Of a stretch of DNA of 64,000 bases, positions 7,914-14,980 are shown in pieces. The DNA comes from Plut-88900 sp963668115. GTDB taxonomy: Bacteria; Chloroflexota; Dehalococcoidia; Plut-88900. Location: contig OY764147.1 in assembly GCA_963668115.1 (NCBI GenBank), positions 434,001-498,000 of the forward strand, read 5' to 3'. The notes beneath the pieces are model-generated. The model made no database searches and was not told the origin of the DNA. It saw nothing but the letters and a program-made list of their open reading frames with translations. Position 1 is the stretch's first letter, and each line of letters starts with the position of its first letter. Both the position numbers and the translations under genes were made by a program.

Positions 7914-7922
7914 TGATATCAT
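7914..7922 (+). promoter_or_regulatory. Extended -10 promoter
   Basis: TGATATCAT fits the TGnTATAAT pattern with one change. It lies directly after the clpC terminator and 26 bp before the next gene. No convincing -35 is seen. Confidence 0.5.
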
Positions 7923-7947
7923 CAGTTCCGCTACACATAGGGAGGAT

Positions 7948-8205
7948 ATGCAGTTGACGGTGATTGAAGCCGCGCAGTTGCTGACCAGCAAGGCGGTTGA
8001 AGCCGGATATGAGACTAAAACCACACCCTCACCCGCGTCAGACACCATCTATCTCACAATCAGCCATCCAATTTTGCGGTGGTCTGTCCGCGTAAGGGTT
8101 TCCGACCATGACCTGTCGGGGCGCGAGCGCTACCCATTGGAAATAAGGACAATTGAACCGGAATCAGCATTCGACGACGTGATAGCGCGTCTCACGGAGA
8201 GATAA
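7948..8205 (+). CDS. Hypothetical protein, 85 residues
   Basis: I do not recognise the family. The sequence is a plausible small soluble alpha/beta protein (TIYLTISHPILRWSVRVRVS forms a likely beta hairpin) with no membrane segment or signal peptide. ATG 7948 lies only 2-3 bp after GGGAGG, which is short. A TTG six bases on would have ideal spacing and remove two residues. An own promoter and an upstream terminator isolate it from clpC. The next gene starts 59 bp later and may be co-transcribed. Confidence 0.6.
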   Translation: MQLTVIEAAQLLTSKAVEAGYETKTTPSPASDTIYLTISHPILRWSVRVRVSDHDLSGRERYPLEIRTIEPESAFDDVIARLTER

Positions 8206-8264
8206 GGCGCATCGATGCCCGGCGATGGCCGACGTAGGTGTTACATACAGGAGCGCATGAAGAG

Positions 8265-9413
8265 ATGAAAACCAGGAACGATACATCGGGGGTGTACGGG
8301 GCTCTCGGGATCAGGACGATTATCAACGCTACGGGTACAACCACGCTCTATGGCGGGACCAAGACGAGGCCCGAGGCGATAGATGCGATGGTTCAATCGG
8401 CTAGGGTGATGGTTAACCTGGATGACCTGAATCGGGAGGCCGGAAAGGTCATTGCGGAGATTACGGGTGCGGAGGCGGGGCTGGTGACGAATGGAGCGGC
8501 GGCGGGTCTGGTGCTTCAGGCTGCGGCGTGTCTCGCGGGGTCGGACCCGGTGAAGATGGCGCAGCTGCCGGATACGAGCGGGATGAAAAACGAGTTCATC
8601 ATTCAGAGGTGCCACAGGTTCCCTTACGACCAGGCATATCGGGTGGCGGGTGCAAAGCTGGTGGAAATAGGGGACGGGCGTCGGTGTGCGCCGTGGCAGC
8701 TGGAAGCGGCGTTTACGGAGAACACGGCGGCGGTGGCCTACCTTCACGCCAACTTCGTGTCGAAGAGGGCGATACCCCTGGGCCAGGTCTGCGAGATAGC
8801 CCACGCCCGAGGGGTGCCGGTGATAGTAGACGGGGCGTCGATGCTGCCGCCGCGGGAGAACCTGCGGAAGTACATCGCCGAGGGCGCGGACATGGTGATA
8901 TTCAGCGGGGGCAAGGGGGTGAAGGGGCCTCAGGGGTCGGGGATACTGGCGGGTCGGGCGGACCTGATAGAGGCGGCCTTCGGGCATGCCAGCCCTCACC
9001 AGTTCATCGGCAGGCCGATGAAGGTGGCCAAGGAAGAGGTTATGGGCCTGCTGGCGGCGCTGCAGATATTCGTGGAGGAGGATGAAGAGGAGGAGAACGA
9101 AAGGTACCGGGTGATGATGCAGAGGGTGGTGGATGCGCTGATAGAGGCGCCGGGGCTGCACGTCCAGCTGGAGCATGACGGGTACGACTTCACGGTGCCG
9201 TCGGCGCGGATCAACTTCACGGAGGACTGGACAGGCCCGACTCCCAGGGAGGTCTTCGACGCGATGGCGTCGGGGCCGGAGCCGATTTACCTGAGCGATC
9301 TGGGTGACCCCGACGACCTGACGGTGGTGCCGACAAACCTGGATGACGCGGAGGTCGAGAGGGTGATTGTGAAGCTCCGGGAGGTGCTGATGGGGGGTTT
9401 GATTGAACATTGA
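8265..9413 (+). CDS. SelA-like PLP-dependent enzyme
   Basis: This protein of about 382 residues is in the fold-type I group that holds bacterial selenocysteine synthase (SelA) and D-glucosaminate-6-phosphate ammonia-lyase (DgaE). Visible marks are LGIRTIINATGTTTLYGG near the start, TNGAAAGLVLQAA, a D in VPVIVDGASMLPP and the PLP lysine in FSGGKGVKGPQ. It lacks the N-terminal domain and length (about 460) of true SelA, so a lyase of sugar or amino acids is more likely than tRNA-Sec synthesis. The ATG at 8265 is preferred to an upstream GTG at 8238 because GAAGAG precedes it. The 3' end runs into an 11-bp tandem repeat. Confidence 0.75.
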   Translation: MKTRNDTSGVYGALGIRTIINATGTTTLYGGTKTRPEAIDAMVQSARVMVNLDDLNREAGKVIAEITGAEAGLVTNGAAAGLVLQAAACLAGSDPVKMAQLPDTSGMKNEFIIQRCHRFPYDQAYRVAGAKLVEIGDGRRCAPWQLEAAFTENTAAVAYLHANFVSKRAIPLGQVCEIAHARGVPVIVDGASMLPPRENLRKYIAEGADMVIFSGGKGVKGPQGSGILAGRADLIEAAFGHASPHQFIGRPMKVAKEEVMGLLAALQIFVEEDEEEENERYRVMMQRVVDALIEAPGLHVQLEHDGYDFTVPSARINFTEDWTGPTPREVFDAMASGPEPIYLSDLGDPDDLTVVPTNLDDAEVERVIVKLREVLMGGLIEH

Positions 9414-9451
9414 TTGAACGTTGATTGAACTCGTAGCTGTTTTGATTGAAC
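9399..9451 (+). repeat. Tandem TTGATTGAAC repeat at the 3' end of the SelA-like gene
   Basis: TTGATTGAAC occurs at 9399-9408, 9410-9419, 9421-9430 and 9442-9451, the first three with an 11-bp period. The first copy encodes the last codons and the stop. Shorter TTTGATTGTTT echoes follow near 9501 and 9531. The gap 9414-10404 has no recognisable gene; it holds this repeat, a REP-like element, the inverted-repeat element and the 102-bp module. Confidence 0.7.
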
Positions 9452-9642
9452 GACGCCTGAAAGGAATTTCTGGGGATTTCGCGTGGCGTGGGGGGTAGGT
9501 TTTTGATTGTTTTGCAGATTCAGGCACGGCTTTGATTGTTTAAGGAAAAAACCGTTTTTTCTCCGGCGCTGGGGGTTTCGTGCGGGGGACGGGGTGACGG
9601 AAGGGCGTCAGGGTGAGTTGCTAGGTTCTGGGTGGTTGTTCC

Positions 9643-9698
9643 GGAGGGATGGATTCACGCCACAGGCGCATCTTCGACCTGCCTCCGCAGGAATGACA
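9643..9698 (+). repeat. REP-like palindromic element, long subtype
   Basis: GGGATGGATTCACGCC, then GGCGCATCTTCGACC and GGAATGACA. The closing stem is CCTGC-ctcc-GCAGG. The flanks match the copy at 1217 while the stem bases differ, so pairing is kept although sequence is not. Confidence 0.75.
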
Positions 9699-9781
9699 GC
9701 ATTAGGTGGGTGGGGATGATGGGGGGAGGGGTTGTTTGGTTGTGGGGTTTGGGGTTGCATTGTGTCTGTTGGGAGGGGGGC

Positions 9782-10079
9782 GGCGATGGAAGACGCCCTA
9801 TGGACGCTGCCCCCGTTCATGTGCTGCGGGTGTTCCGACGCCCCGGGGCAAGGGTATCGGCCCGCCTGCGGCCTAAGCCGCCCGCCGCTGATGCGGCCCG
9901 TGGCCCTGCACACGCTGGACATAGGCAGGGACCACCACGCCCGGCTGAATTAAGCGGTCGAAATACCGAGAGAACCTCGGCGCCGGGCCTATCCGACCGC
10001 GCTACTCCGCTACAAAGGGCGGCTGCTCCGTAAGGAGCCTCACATGGAACGATAGCGACCAGGGCGTCTATCCATCGCC
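9782..10079 (-). repeat. 298-bp element bounded by 17-18-bp inverted repeats, copy A
   Basis: The left end GGCGATGGAAGACGCCC (9782-9798) and right end GGGCGTCTATCCATCGCC (10062-10079) are inverted repeats apart from one missing base. The interior is GC-rich with many short stems and no convincing gene. A homologous element at 54779-54997 has the same ends, a shorter diverged interior and related flanks (GGTTGTGGGGTTT on the left, CAGGGAAGGG on the right). It lies downstream, on the minus strand, of the promoter module at 10126-10227. It could be a MITE-like element or a structured RNA with a long closing helix. Confidence 0.65.
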
Positions 10080-10125
10080 TGGGGGGACAGGGAAGGGGCA
10101 CGGGACCCGAGTGGGGTCTGGTGGG

Positions 10126-10227
10126 CTTCCCTGGGTTTCCGGTTCCTCCTTGTGTTACTGAATTAGTGTTCGCGAACGGAGGGTATGATAACGCCGTTGC
10201 TCAGGTGTGTCAAGCAAATGTACGTGT
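10126..10227 (-). promoter_or_regulatory. 102-bp conserved promoter-like module, copy A
   Basis: Read on the minus strand it holds TTGACA, a 17-bp spacer, TATCAT, then the perfect palindrome GTTCGCGAAC about where transcription would start, then ACAAGGAGGAACC, an SD-like block. No start codon stands at a suitable distance after the SD-like block. The copy at 55150-55251 has the same length and differs at only three positions. Everything downstream is far more diverged, so the module is under constraint or has been copied recently. Confidence 0.7.
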
Positions 10228-10258
10228 TTGGGGGGGATTCTCCCCAAAACCCTCCCCA

Positions 10259-10319
10259 GATTCACGCTCCGCCAAAGGCGGACTTTCAGCACGGCGCACG
10301 CCTAGGCGCATCTTCGACA
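10259..10319 (+). repeat. 61-bp direct repeat left of the retropepsin cassette
   Basis: From GATTCACGCTCCGCC to CGCATCTTCGACA this differs from 11144-11204 at two positions. It contains the small stem TCCGCC-aaa-GGCGGA. It extends into a CCTCGCGGGGCATCGGAATGGG block (10331-10353) that recurs near 28873. The two copies are direct repeats flanking genes 10405-11045. Confidence 0.85.
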
Positions 10320-10404
10320 TCTTCGACCTCGCGGGGCATCGGAATGGGAAGGTGGGAGTCGGGGGTGGGGGGCAATTTGAGATGTGCGGCGTTGGCCTGC
10401 GGTG

Positions 10405-10776
10405 TTACTCCATGGCCTGTACGACGACTCGACCGCCGTTGGATACTTCCATGTATAAGCTGTGGGCATCGAGCAACAGCATACCCGCGAGGGGCTGCAT
10501 GCCCACGGCGTCGGCTTCGATGATTCTCGGTTGGCCGTCCCAGATCACGGTAACGCCGTAAACGTCAAACATTTCTTCGCTCCCGTTGGCCAGAACCGCC
10601 CGGCCGCGAAAGCGAAAGGGCAATCCGAGTTCTTCGACCAGGGGCATCGGGAGGGTGAGAAAGCCGTCGTATCCGGTGTCGATGACAGCATCCGTTGCGC
10701 GTACCTGCCCCGATGGGCCGCGTAGTGATAGGGTGAGGATGGCCTCCCGAGCGGCGTTAACCACACCCTCGATCAC
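10405..10776 (-). CDS. Retropepsin-like (clan AA) aspartic protease
   Basis: The protein has 123 residues with the catalytic DTG triad in AVIDTGYDGFLTLP near residue 33, followed by LVEELGLPF and the flap-side ANGSEEMFDVY. A late LLLDAHSLYMEV completes the small single-domain fold. Members act as dimers. Bacterial members of this size are found as short gene pairs of unknown role. The GTG at 10776 overlaps the upstream TGA by 4 bp, so it is translationally coupled to the 90-residue partner. The frame is open far upstream, but that part is the shadow of the partner gene. It lies between two direct repeats. Confidence 0.8.
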   Translation of the reverse strand: MIEGVVNAAREAILTLSLRGPSGQVRATDAVIDTGYDGFLTLPMPLVEELGLPFRFRGRAVLANGSEEMFDVYGVTVIWDGQPRIIEADAVGMQPLAGMLLLDAHSLYMEVSNGGRVVVQAME

Positions 10777-11045
10777 TCGGGGTTCCGCAAGGACCGGCCG
10801 CCGAAGTGGCGCAGCACGCCGTATCCGACTCGAAGGCACCATGTATCGGCATCGGGATGCCGTTCTCTCAGGCTGTCCGAGGCGGCCAGAGCTGTATCGG
10901 CGATGGCATAGCTGCCGCTGTCCACGTCGATGGCGACGAACTGGCCGTGATGGTCGGCCTCGACGAGGGGACGGATGTGGCTCTGATATATGCGGTCGCC
11001 GAGTCGGCCGGTCTCCTCGGGGGTCCGGCGGGTTGGGGTTGTCAT
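10773..11045 (-). CDS. Partner protein of the retropepsin-like protease, 90 residues
   Basis: The protein starts MTTPTRRTPEETGRLGDRIYQ and contains HHGQFVAIDVDSGSYAIADT near residue 35 and a late CLRVGYGVLRHFGG. Small proteins of this kind commonly precede clan AA proteases. The function is unknown, but substrate, activator and antitoxin-like roles are all possible. Between 11057 and 11052 on the minus strand lies TATCAT preceded by TGC, an extended -10 only 6 bp from the ATG. There is no SD. Together these suggest a leaderless mRNA. The gene runs 4 bp into the protease gene. Confidence 0.65.
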   Translation of the reverse strand: MTTPTRRTPEETGRLGDRIYQSHIRPLVEADHHGQFVAIDVDSGSYAIADTALAASDSLRERHPDADTWCLRVGYGVLRHFGGRSLRNPE

Positions 11046-11143
11046 GGGTGGATGATAGCACGGGCAAGGGGGCTTGGCGAAGTAGGGCGGGGCGCCTCGC
11101 CCCAGGGCAACCACGAGGGATTGCCCCTACGGAGGAGGGGATG

Positions 11144-11204
11144 GATTCACGCTCCGCCAAAGGCGGACTTCCAGCACGGCGCACGCCCAGGCGCATCTTC
11201 GACA
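11144..11204 (+). repeat. 61-bp direct repeat right of the retropepsin cassette
   Basis: Matches 10259-10319 with two differences. It sits within a longer composite: AGGGCAACCACGAGGGATTGCCCCTACGG just before it (11104-11132) and GGGTTGGGAATGATCCGCC after it. The first of these blocks recurs near 31388 and 55300. The 331-bp gap 11046-11376 holds only this composite and the prs promoter. Confidence 0.85.
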
Positions 11205-11275
11205 CTTTCAGCCCGATCGGGGTTGGGAATGATCCGCCATAGGCGGACAGGCTCCCCAGGGAGGTGGGGGGGCTA

Positions 11276-11284
11276 TGCTATAAT
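11276..11284 (+). promoter_or_regulatory. Extended -10 promoter of prs
   Basis: TGCTATAAT is a perfect extended -10. No TTGACA-like -35 is seen at the expected distance. The leader to the GTG at 11377 is about 85 nt. Confidence 0.7.
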
Positions 11285-11376
11285 CGGGGGGACAGGCGGG
11301 GGCCATTTTCCACAGGCGCGGTCCTCTTTTCCCGCTTTTCAGGCGATAACTTAATCTGTTTTGAGGGAGTGACGGG

Positions 11377-12318
11377 GTGAGAGATGAACTCAAAATCTTC
11401 ACCGGCAATGCCCACCCGCAACTAGCCGAGGATATCTGCAATTACCTCGGCATCAACCTCGGACAGATAGAAGTATTCGAATTCAGGAACGAGAACATAT
11501 TCGTCCGTATCCAGGAGAACATCCGGGAGAGGGACGTTTTCCTGGTCCAGCCCGTAGTATCCCCGGTCAACAACAACCTGATGGAGTTGTTGATCATGAT
11601 AGATGCGGCGAAACGGGCGTCGGCGGGGCGGATTACGGCGGTGGTGCCGTATTACGGGTACGGGCGGACGGACAAGAAGGACCAGCCCCGGGTGCCGATA
11701 ACGGCGAGGCTAGTTGCAGACCTGATAACGGTGGCGGGCGCCGACCGCCTGCTGACGGTTGACTTGCACGCGGGCCAGATACAGGGGTTTTTCAACATAC
11801 CCGTAGATGAGTTGACCGCGCTTCCGATAATCACGGGGTATTTCGAGGAGAAGGCGTTGGATGACGTGGTTGTGGTGGCGACGGATGTCGGGATTGCGAA
11901 GAAGGCGCGGGATATGGCGGAGCGGCTGGATGCGCCGCTGGCGATAATCGAGAAGAGGCGGGTCGGGAATGGGGACTCGGCGGAGAGCATGAACGTGATA
12001 GGAGAGGTCCGGGGCAAAACGGCGATAACTTTCGACGACGAGATAGACACGGGGGGGTCCCTGGTCTCGGCGATAGACGCACTGAAGGCTATGGGTGCCG
12101 AGGACGTATATTCAAGCTGCACTCACCCGATTTTCTCCGGGAACGCGACAACAGCTCTTGCGGACACCATCGTCAAGGAATTCGTAGTGACCGATACGGT
12201 GCCCGTCCCGCAGGGCAAGAGGAACGGAAAGGTAACCTGCCTGTCCATGGCCCCGTTGCTGGGAGAGGCAATAAGGCGGATCCACGGCGGGGAGTCGGTG
12301 GGGGCCTTGTTCGGGTGA
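11377..12318 (+). CDS. prs: Ribose-phosphate pyrophosphokinase
   Basis: The 313-residue enzyme makes PRPP from ribose 5-phosphate and ATP for nucleotide, histidine, tryptophan and NAD synthesis. Seen are the N-terminal FTGNAHPQLAEDI, the flexible catalytic region YGYGRTDKKDQPR near residue 95, the metal-binding LTVDLHAGQIQGFF near 127 and the PRPP loop FDDEIDTGGSL near 215. The length is normal. The GTG start has GGGAGTGACGGG upstream, and no ATG is in frame nearby. secA begins 10 bp after the stop, so the two may share a transcript. Confidence 0.97.
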   Translation: MRDELKIFTGNAHPQLAEDICNYLGINLGQIEVFEFRNENIFVRIQENIRERDVFLVQPVVSPVNNNLMELLIMIDAAKRASAGRITAVVPYYGYGRTDKKDQPRVPITARLVADLITVAGADRLLTVDLHAGQIQGFFNIPVDELTALPIITGYFEEKALDDVVVVATDVGIAKKARDMAERLDAPLAIIEKRRVGNGDSAESMNVIGEVRGKTAITFDDEIDTGGSLVSAIDALKAMGAEDVYSSCTHPIFSGNATTALADTIVKEFVVTDTVPVPQGKRNGKVTCLSMAPLLGEAIRRIHGGESVGALFG

Positions 12319-12328
12319 AGGCCGGTAG

Positions 12329-14974
12329 ATGCTTAAATGGTTGTCAAAACTGGCAGGGGACAGCAACGAGGCGGACTTACGAAGATTTCAGCCGGTGGTG
12401 GAGGCGATCAACGGGCTTGAGCCCGAGCTAGAGAGTCTGCAGGACCACCAACTGAAGACCAAGACCGAGGAGTTCAGGGCCCGCCTTGAAGAAGGGGAGT
12501 CCCTGGACTTTTTGCTTCCCGAGGCCTTTGCGCTGGTGAGGGAAGCGGCCAAGCGCACATTGGGACAGCGTCATTTCGACGTTCAGCTGATGGGCGGGAT
12601 GGCGCTGCACGCCGGCAAGATCGCCGAGATGAAGACGGGTGAGGGTAAGACGCTGGTCTCGACGCTGGCGGCGTACCTGAACGCACTGGAGGGGAGGGGG
12701 GTCCACCTAGTCACGGTGAACGACTACCTGGCGCGTCGGGACTGCCAGTGGATGGGGCCGATTTACCACCTACTAGGGCTGACGGTGTGCTGCCTCCAGC
12801 ATGAGAATGCCTTCCAGTTTTCGCCGGGCTCGGGGGAAGGGGCGTACGAGAGTCTGGAGTCGGTAGCAAGGCGAGATGCCTACGGCGCCGACATAACGTA
12901 CGGGACCAACAACGAATTCGGGTTTGACTATCTGCGGGACAACATGGCCGGCGACCTGTCGAGGACTGTGCAAGGGGAGCGGGCCTACGCGATTGTAGAC
13001 GAGGTGGACAACATCCTGATAGACGAGGCCCGGACGCCGTTAATCATAAGCGGGCAGGCGGACGAGTCGACGAAGCTGTACACGACATTTGCGCAGCTTG
13101 CGCCGCGGCTCAAGCGGGAGTCGGACTATACGGTTGACGAGCAGCACAAGACGGTGGCGCTCACGCCGGTCGGGTATGCCAAGGTAGAGAGGGCGCTAAA
13201 CATCGACAACCTGTACGATCCGAAGTACTACGCCCTGACTCACTACCTGGACAACGCGCTGAAGGCGCACGTGTTCTTCGTGCGGGACAAGGACTACGTG
13301 GTCAGGGATGGAGAGGCGACGATAGTCGATGAGTTCACGGGCAGGATGATGCCAGGGAGACGGTACTCGGACGGGCTTCACCAGGCGATAGAAGCCAAGG
13401 AGAAGCTGGAGATCCGCCGGGAGAGCGTGACCCTGGCCAGCATTACTTTGCAGAACTACTTCCGGTTGTACGAAAAGCTCTCGGGGATGACGGGAACGGC
13501 GATCACGGAGGCGGAGGAGTTCTACAAGATATACAAGCTGGACGTGGTGGTAATTCCGACCCACATGGAGATGATCAGGGACGACATGCCCGACCTGATC
13601 TTCAAGTCTGAACAGGGTAAGTTCGATGCGCTGGTGGCGGACTTGAAGGAGCTCAACGAGTCGGGGAAGCCGGTGCTGGTGGGAACTACATCGGTGGAGA
13701 AGTCGGAAGGTCTGAGCCGGAAGCTGATGAGGTCGGGTATCCGGCACGAGGTGTTGAACGCCAAGCACCACGAGCGAGAGGCGGGCATAGTGTCGCAGGC
13801 GGGGCGGATCGGGGCGGTGACGGTGGCGACGAATATGGCGGGCCGAGGGACTGACATCATTCTCGGGGGGAACCCGGAGGGTCGGGACGAAGGTGAGTGG
13901 GAGGAAGAGCACCAGAGAGTGGTGGAGATGGGCGGGCTGCACATTATCGGGACGGACCGGCACGAGTCCAGGAGGATAGACAACCAGCTGAGGGGTCGGG
14001 CGGGGAGGCAAGGTGACCCGGGAAGCAGCCGGTTCTACATTTCGGTGGAAGACGAACTGATGCGCAGGTTCGGGGGAGACAAGATAAAGACGGTGATGGG
14101 CTGGGCGGGGATGGATGAGTCGACGCCGATGGAGCACTCCTGGATCACGAAGTCGGTGGAGAATGCCCAGAAGAAGGTGGAGGGAATCAACTTCGACATC
14201 CGAAAAAGGCTTGTCGAATACGACGACGTGGCAAATAACCAGAGGGACGTCATTTACGAACAAAGACGGAAAGTGCTGGAGGGAGAGGATGTAAACGAGG
14301 TTATACGGGGCATGGTGGAGGCAGAGATCACGGAGACGGTGTACCGCCACCTGAAGGATGAGCATGGGGACGAATGGGACCTGGACGGCTTGCTGCCGGC
14401 GATGGAACTGTTGCTGCCCCTGCCGACGGATGCAGACACCGAGGAACTGGGACAACTCCACCGGGACGAGGTGTCGGAGTATTTCCTCGAACATGCCGAC
14501 AGGCGATACAAGGACATTGCGGACAAGCTGGGAGAGCAGGGGATGCGGGCCCTGGAGCGGCACGTGATGCTCAGGACTATCGACACGCACTGGATGGACC
14601 ACCTGACGGCGATGGAGAATTCCCGGCAGAGCATAGGGCTGGAGGCCTACGGGCAGAGGGACCCGCTGGTGGCGTACAAGCGGCGCAGCCACCTGATGTT
14701 CGAAGAGCTTACGGCGAGGATACGGATGGGGATAGTGCGGACGCTGTTCCGGGTCGACGTTCGGGAGCGGGCGAGGGCGCAAGTTACCGCTGCACCTGCG
14801 ACGTCTAACGGCCAAGGTCAGGCGAATGGAGCCACTGCAAGTGCATCAAGGGCCGCGGGCCAAGGGAAGGTGAGGTCTCGGGACAAGGCAAAGGCGGTGG
14901 TGGGGAAGGTCGGGCGGAATGCGCCGTGCCCGTGCGGAAGCGGCCGAAAGTACAAGCGGTGTCACGGAGCCTGA
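12329..14974 (+). CDS. secA: Preprotein translocase ATPase SecA
   Basis: This 881-residue motor drives proteins through SecYEG. Walker A is MKTGEGKTL near residue 101 and the DEAD-like box is VDEVDNILIDEARTPL near 225. The second nucleotide domain carries TNMAGRGTDIILGGNP near 505. The helical scaffold and wing follow, then a low-complexity linker. The C-terminal zinc motif CPCGSGRKYKRCHG binds SecB or ribosomes. All expected parts are present and the length is typical. polX follows at 6 bp. Confidence 0.98.
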   Translation: MLKWLSKLAGDSNEADLRRFQPVVEAINGLEPELESLQDHQLKTKTEEFRARLEEGESLDFLLPEAFALVREAAKRTLGQRHFDVQLMGGMALHAGKIAEMKTGEGKTLVSTLAAYLNALEGRGVHLVTVNDYLARRDCQWMGPIYHLLGLTVCCLQHENAFQFSPGSGEGAYESLESVARRDAYGADITYGTNNEFGFDYLRDNMAGDLSRTVQGERAYAIVDEVDNILIDEARTPLIISGQADESTKLYTTFAQLAPRLKRESDYTVDEQHKTVALTPVGYAKVERALNIDNLYDPKYYALTHYLDNALKAHVFFVRDKDYVVRDGEATIVDEFTGRMMPGRRYSDGLHQAIEAKEKLEIRRESVTLASITLQNYFRLYEKLSGMTGTAITEAEEFYKIYKLDVVVIPTHMEMIRDDMPDLIFKSEQGKFDALVADLKELNESGKPVLVGTTSVEKSEGLSRKLMRSGIRHEVLNAKHHEREAGIVSQAGRIGAVTVATNMAGRGTDIILGGNPEGRDEGEWEEEHQRVVEMGGLHIIGTDRHESRRIDNQLRGRAGRQGDPGSSRFYISVEDELMRRFGGDKIKTVMGWAGMDESTPMEHSWITKSVENAQKKVEGINFDIRKRLVEYDDVANNQRDVIYEQRRKVLEGEDVNEVIRGMVEAEITETVYRHLKDEHGDEWDLDGLLPAMELLLPLPTDADTEELGQLHRDEVSEYFLEHADRRYKDIADKLGEQGMRALERHVMLRTIDTHWMDHLTAMENSRQSIGLEAYGQRDPLVAYKRRSHLMFEELTARIRMGIVRTLFRVDVRERARAQVTAAPATSNGQGQANGATASASRAAGQGKVRSRDKAKAVVGKVGRNAPCPCGSGRKYKRCHGA

Positions 14975-14980
14975 GGGAAC

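Noticed and set aside
8265..9413. SelA (selenocysteine synthase) to serve the grdB selenoprotein
   Set aside because: The protein is about 80 residues too short and lacks the N-terminal SelA domain; the DgaE/SelA-like lyase group fits better. It cannot be used as proof of selenocysteine synthesis.
10126..10227. LexA box in the 102-bp module
   Set aside because: The palindrome is GTTC-GC-GAAC, the reverse order and spacing of the GAAC-N4-GTTC box seen at lexA, so another regulator is more likely.
10405..11205. A 266-residue arginine-rich protein ahead of the retropepsin domain
   Set aside because: The N-terminal part is a shadow of the 90-residue partner gene and of repeat DNA; the GTG at 10776 is coupled to the partner stop.
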